A DNA stretch of 64,000 nt, taken from positions 331,623 through 395,622 of the forward strand of contig JAIYBB010000001.1 in NCBI GenBank assembly GCA_027488735.1. Reading direction: 5' to 3'. Below are positions 61,856 to 64,000 of this stretch, one piece after another. The notes under the pieces are model-generated. The model made no database searches. It had not been told where the DNA came from and worked only from the letters and a program-made list of their open reading frames with translations. Each line of letters starts with the position of its first letter. The stretch's first letter is position 1. The translations under genes were made by a program, and so were the position numbers. The stretch comes from Comamonadaceae bacterium (GTDB lineage Bacteria; Pseudomonadota; Gammaproteobacteria; Burkholderiales; Burkholderiaceae_C).

Positions 61856-63639
61856 GCCCTCATCCCAAGAAACCGCTACCTCCCCCAACCTACAGTGGCC
61901 CGCTGGACTGGCGCCTGCTGGTCGAATGGCTCAAGCAAGACAAAGTCATCTCGGAAGACGAGGCCGTGCGTACCATCGCACGGTGCTCGCAAGCCGAGAG
62001 TGCACAGCACCCGCTGGTGCGTCTGGCTGCCGTGTCCATGCGCCGCGCCGCGGATCAAAAGCCGCTGGACATTGAGCTCCTGACGCAATGGCTCTCACTG
62101 CGTGCGAATCTGGACTATCTGCGCATTGACCCTTTGAAGGTCGACGTGGGCAAGGTGGCCGACGCCATGGGCGCTGCCTACGCAGAGCGCCATAAGATTC
62201 TGCCGGTGGTGGTCACGCCCAGTGAAATCACGGTGGCGACGGCTGAGCCATTCATTACCGACTGGGTGTCCGAAGTGGAGCGCCAGAGCCGCCGCAGCGT
62301 CAAGCGCGTGGTGGCCAGCCCGCAGGAGATCACCCGCTATACCGCCGAGTTTTATGCGCTGGCCAAAAGTGTTCGCGCCGCCAGCAAGTCCGGAGTCAAT
62401 AACGGGGCCAGCTTCGAGCAGCTGGTGGAGCTGGGCAAAAGCAACAAGCAGCTAGACGCCAACGACCAAAGCGTGGTGCAGGTGGTGGACTGGCTGTGGC
62501 AATACGCATTCGACCAGCGCGCCAGCGACATTCACCTGGAGCCGCGGCGCGAGCAGGGCGTGATCCGTTTCCGCATCGATGGTGTGCTGCACCCCGTGTA
62601 TCAGATGCCCATGGGCGTGCTCAACGCCATGACCGCCCGTATCAAGCTGCTGGGTCGCATGGACGTGATTGAAAAACGTCGCCCCTTGGACGGACGCATC
62701 AAGACCCGCAACCCGCGCGGTGACGAAATAGAAATGCGTATATCCACTCTGCCCACCGCCTTTGGCGAGAAGATGGTGATGCGGATTTTTGACCCGGACA
62801 ACGCGGTCAAAGACCTGGACGCCTTGGGCTTCAGCAGCCACGACGCCGCACGCTGGGAGCAATTGGTCAAACGCCCGCACGGCATCATTCTGGTCACCGG
62901 TCCTACCGGTTCGGGCAAAACCACCACGCTGTACGCCACGCTCAAGCGCCTGGCCACTGAAGAGGTGAATGTGAGCACGGTGGAGGACCCGATCGAAATG
63001 ATCGAGCCATCCTTCAACCAGACTCAGGTGCAGCCCCAGCTCGATTTCACGTTTCCACAGGGCCTGCGTGCGCTCATGCGTCAGGACCCGGACATCATCA
63101 TGGTGGGTGAAATCCGCGATCTGGAGACGGCCGAGATGGCCGTGCAGGCCGCATTGACCGGGCACTTGGTGTTCTCCACATTGCATACCAACGACGCCCC
63201 CTCAGCGGTGACGCGCCTCATGGAGCTGGGCATTCCGGCTTACCTGATCAACGCCACTTTGCTCGGTGTGCTGGCCCAGCGCTTGGTGCGCACGCTGTGC
63301 AAACATTGCAAGGTGCGTGACGAGGAAGCCACCCGCGAAGCTCTGGGCGAATTGGTCAAGCCTTGGCAGATCAATGGCGGCTACAAGCCCTATAAAGCCG
63401 TTGGTTGTGTGGATTGCCGCATGACCGGCTACATGGGCCGCATGGGTTTATACGAATTGCTTGTGGTCACAGAAGGTTTCAAATCGCGGGTCAGTGGCGA
63501 GCCGGGTATTGATGCCTTGCGCCGCCAGGCAGTAGCGGATGGCATGCGTCCTTTGCGTCTGGCGGGTGCCCTGCGTGTGTCCGAAGGGCTCACGGTGATG
63601 GACGAGGTTATGTCGGCTACGCCACCACTCACCGGCTAA
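61852..63639 (+). CDS. GspE/PilB-family secretion ATPase
   Basis: A 595-residue hexameric ATPase of type II secretion or type IV pili. The N-terminal domain (about 90-180) precedes Walker A GPTGSGKTTTLY, the Asp box and VNVSTVEDPIE, and Walker B IIMVGEIRDLETAEMAVQAALTGH. A zinc-finger of four cysteines (LCKHC...GCVDC) marks the GspE/PilB class. No other secretion gene lies nearby. It could serve pili that include the isolated pilin at 42.2-42.7 kb. Confidence 0.9.
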   Translation: MSPHPKKPLPPPTYSGPLDWRLLVEWLKQDKVISEDEAVRTIARCSQAESAQHPLVRLAAVSMRRAADQKPLDIELLTQWLSLRANLDYLRIDPLKVDVGKVADAMGAAYAERHKILPVVVTPSEITVATAEPFITDWVSEVERQSRRSVKRVVASPQEITRYTAEFYALAKSVRAASKSGVNNGASFEQLVELGKSNKQLDANDQSVVQVVDWLWQYAFDQRASDIHLEPRREQGVIRFRIDGVLHPVYQMPMGVLNAMTARIKLLGRMDVIEKRRPLDGRIKTRNPRGDEIEMRISTLPTAFGEKMVMRIFDPDNAVKDLDALGFSSHDAARWEQLVKRPHGIILVTGPTGSGKTTTLYATLKRLATEEVNVSTVEDPIEMIEPSFNQTQVQPQLDFTFPQGLRALMRQDPDIIMVGEIRDLETAEMAVQAALTGHLVFSTLHTNDAPSAVTRLMELGIPAYLINATLLGVLAQRLVRTLCKHCKVRDEEATREALGELVKPWQINGGYKPYKAVGCVDCRMTGYMGRMGLYELLVVTEGFKSRVSGEPGIDALRRQAVADGMRPLRLAGALRVSEGLTVMDEVMSATPPLTG

Positions 63640-63652
63640 ACGCAGTTGATTT

Positions 63653-63677
63653 AGGGGCAGAATCGCCCCTTGGTTTT
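63653..63677 (+). terminator. Terminator-like hairpin after the GspE-type gene
   Basis: Stem AGGGGC/GCCCCT with a 6-base loop, followed by TGGTTTT, just before the tctB start region. Confidence 0.5.
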
Positions 63678-63692
63678 AATTGGAGACAAACT

Positions 63693-64000
63693 GTGAATAT
63701 AAAAAGTCAAAAAGACTTCTTCTCAGGCCTGATGTTCATGGGCGTAGGCGTAGCCTTCGCTTGGGGTGCCAGCACCTACTCAATCGGTAGCGGTGCCCGC
63801 ATGGGCCCCGGCTACTTCCCCCTGGTACTCGGCGTGTTGCTGGCCATCCTGGGCATTGCCATCACTTTCACTGCCCTGGTAGTGGAAACTGAAGACGGCG
63901 ACAAGGTCGGCAAATTCGCCTGGAAGCCGCTCTTCTTCATCATCACCGCCAACCTGGTGTTCGGTGCCTGCATAGGCGGCCTTCCCTCCATCGGGTTGAA
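63693..64000 (+). CDS. Tripartite tricarboxylate transporter TctB-type small subunit, N-terminal part
   Basis: An open frame from GTG at 63693, with GGAG upstream, running off the right edge (about 102 codons). The start MNIKSQKDFFSGLMFMGVGVAF and the segment GSGARMGPGYFPLVLGVLLAILG are typical of the TctB four-helix subunit of tricarboxylate transporters. TctA and TctC genes are expected beyond the window. It is separated from the ATPase gene by the hairpin. Confidence 0.82.
   Translation, partial: MNIKSQKDFFSGLMFMGVGVAFAWGASTYSIGSGARMGPGYFPLVLGVLLAILGIAITFTALVVETEDGDKVGKFAWKPLFFIITANLVFGACIGGLPSIGL

Noticed and set aside
1..64000. CRISPR arrays, tRNA or rRNA genes, insertion sequences, integrases or phage genes
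   Set aside because: None found. No regularly spaced identical repeats with unique spacers, no cloverleaf-like sequence, and no transposase or integrase motif in any long frame.

Overview
The window looks like chromosomal backbone of a betaproteobacterium in Burkholderiales, most likely Comamonadaceae and Rhodoferax-like. This rests on high-GC coding sequence, an Entner-Doudoroff pair (edd-eda), a general amino-acid transporter (aapJQMP), a TctB-type tricarboxylate transporter subunit and a single LolC/E-type permease. I see no rRNA, tRNA, CRISPR array, insertion sequence, integrase or prophage. The species is inferred, not shown.

Layout. 1-545 is the 3' end of waaA. 636-8126 is a minus-strand efflux block (tetR, adaptor, RND pump, methyltransferase, rhodanese, tolC) with a clear promoter and operator in front. 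After msrA and a small membrane protein, 9179-15459 is a zinc-homeostasis region: znuA-znuB-znuC on the minus strand, and on the plus strand zur, a MacB/LolD-like ABC ATPase, an FtsX-type permease, a small Cys/His protein and a DUF3299 protein. Three tandem palindromes lie between the two arms. 15470-19202 holds an AEC transporter, VanZ, DUF502, pdxH, a small membrane protein and a MobA-like protein. 19293-21907 is the edd-eda operon, with a HexR-like palindrome in front and a strong terminator behind.

22025-25695 holds small enzymes and rhlE, which overlaps an SDR gene out of frame. 25984-32344 has two paralogous DUF1631 giants flanking ettA. 32334-35426 includes an orphan TAXI-type protein, a flavin reductase and an M14 peptidase. 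35432-39625 is aapJQMP. 39951-42157 pairs a MetE-core methyltransferase with a serine hydrolase. 42173-53210 holds mostly single genes: a pilin, oxidoreductases, bacteriohemerythrin, a 2OG-Fe dioxygenase, a diguanylate cyclase, a thiolase, ppk2, an SDR and zntB. 53269-56820 is an RpfE-like gene, recJ and a NUDIX gene. 56881-58900 is lolC-lolD. 59020-63639 holds an ABC binding protein, TatD, a spermidine-synthase-like protein and a GspE-type ATPase. The window ends inside a TctB gene.

The most striking feature outside the genes is a dispersed repeat of about 27 bp (about 45 bp in the fuller copies), found 14 times in 64 kb. Six copies lie between genes. Eight lie inside reading frames, where they supply codons to waaA, recJ, lolD and a MobA-like gene, the ends of two signal peptides, and the last codons and stop of an ABC ATPase. 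The best candidate for an under-described system is the zinc locus, where a Cys/His-rich 80-residue secreted protein sits in the operon beside the ABC/DUF3299 genes, and a 49-residue membrane protein precedes znuC.
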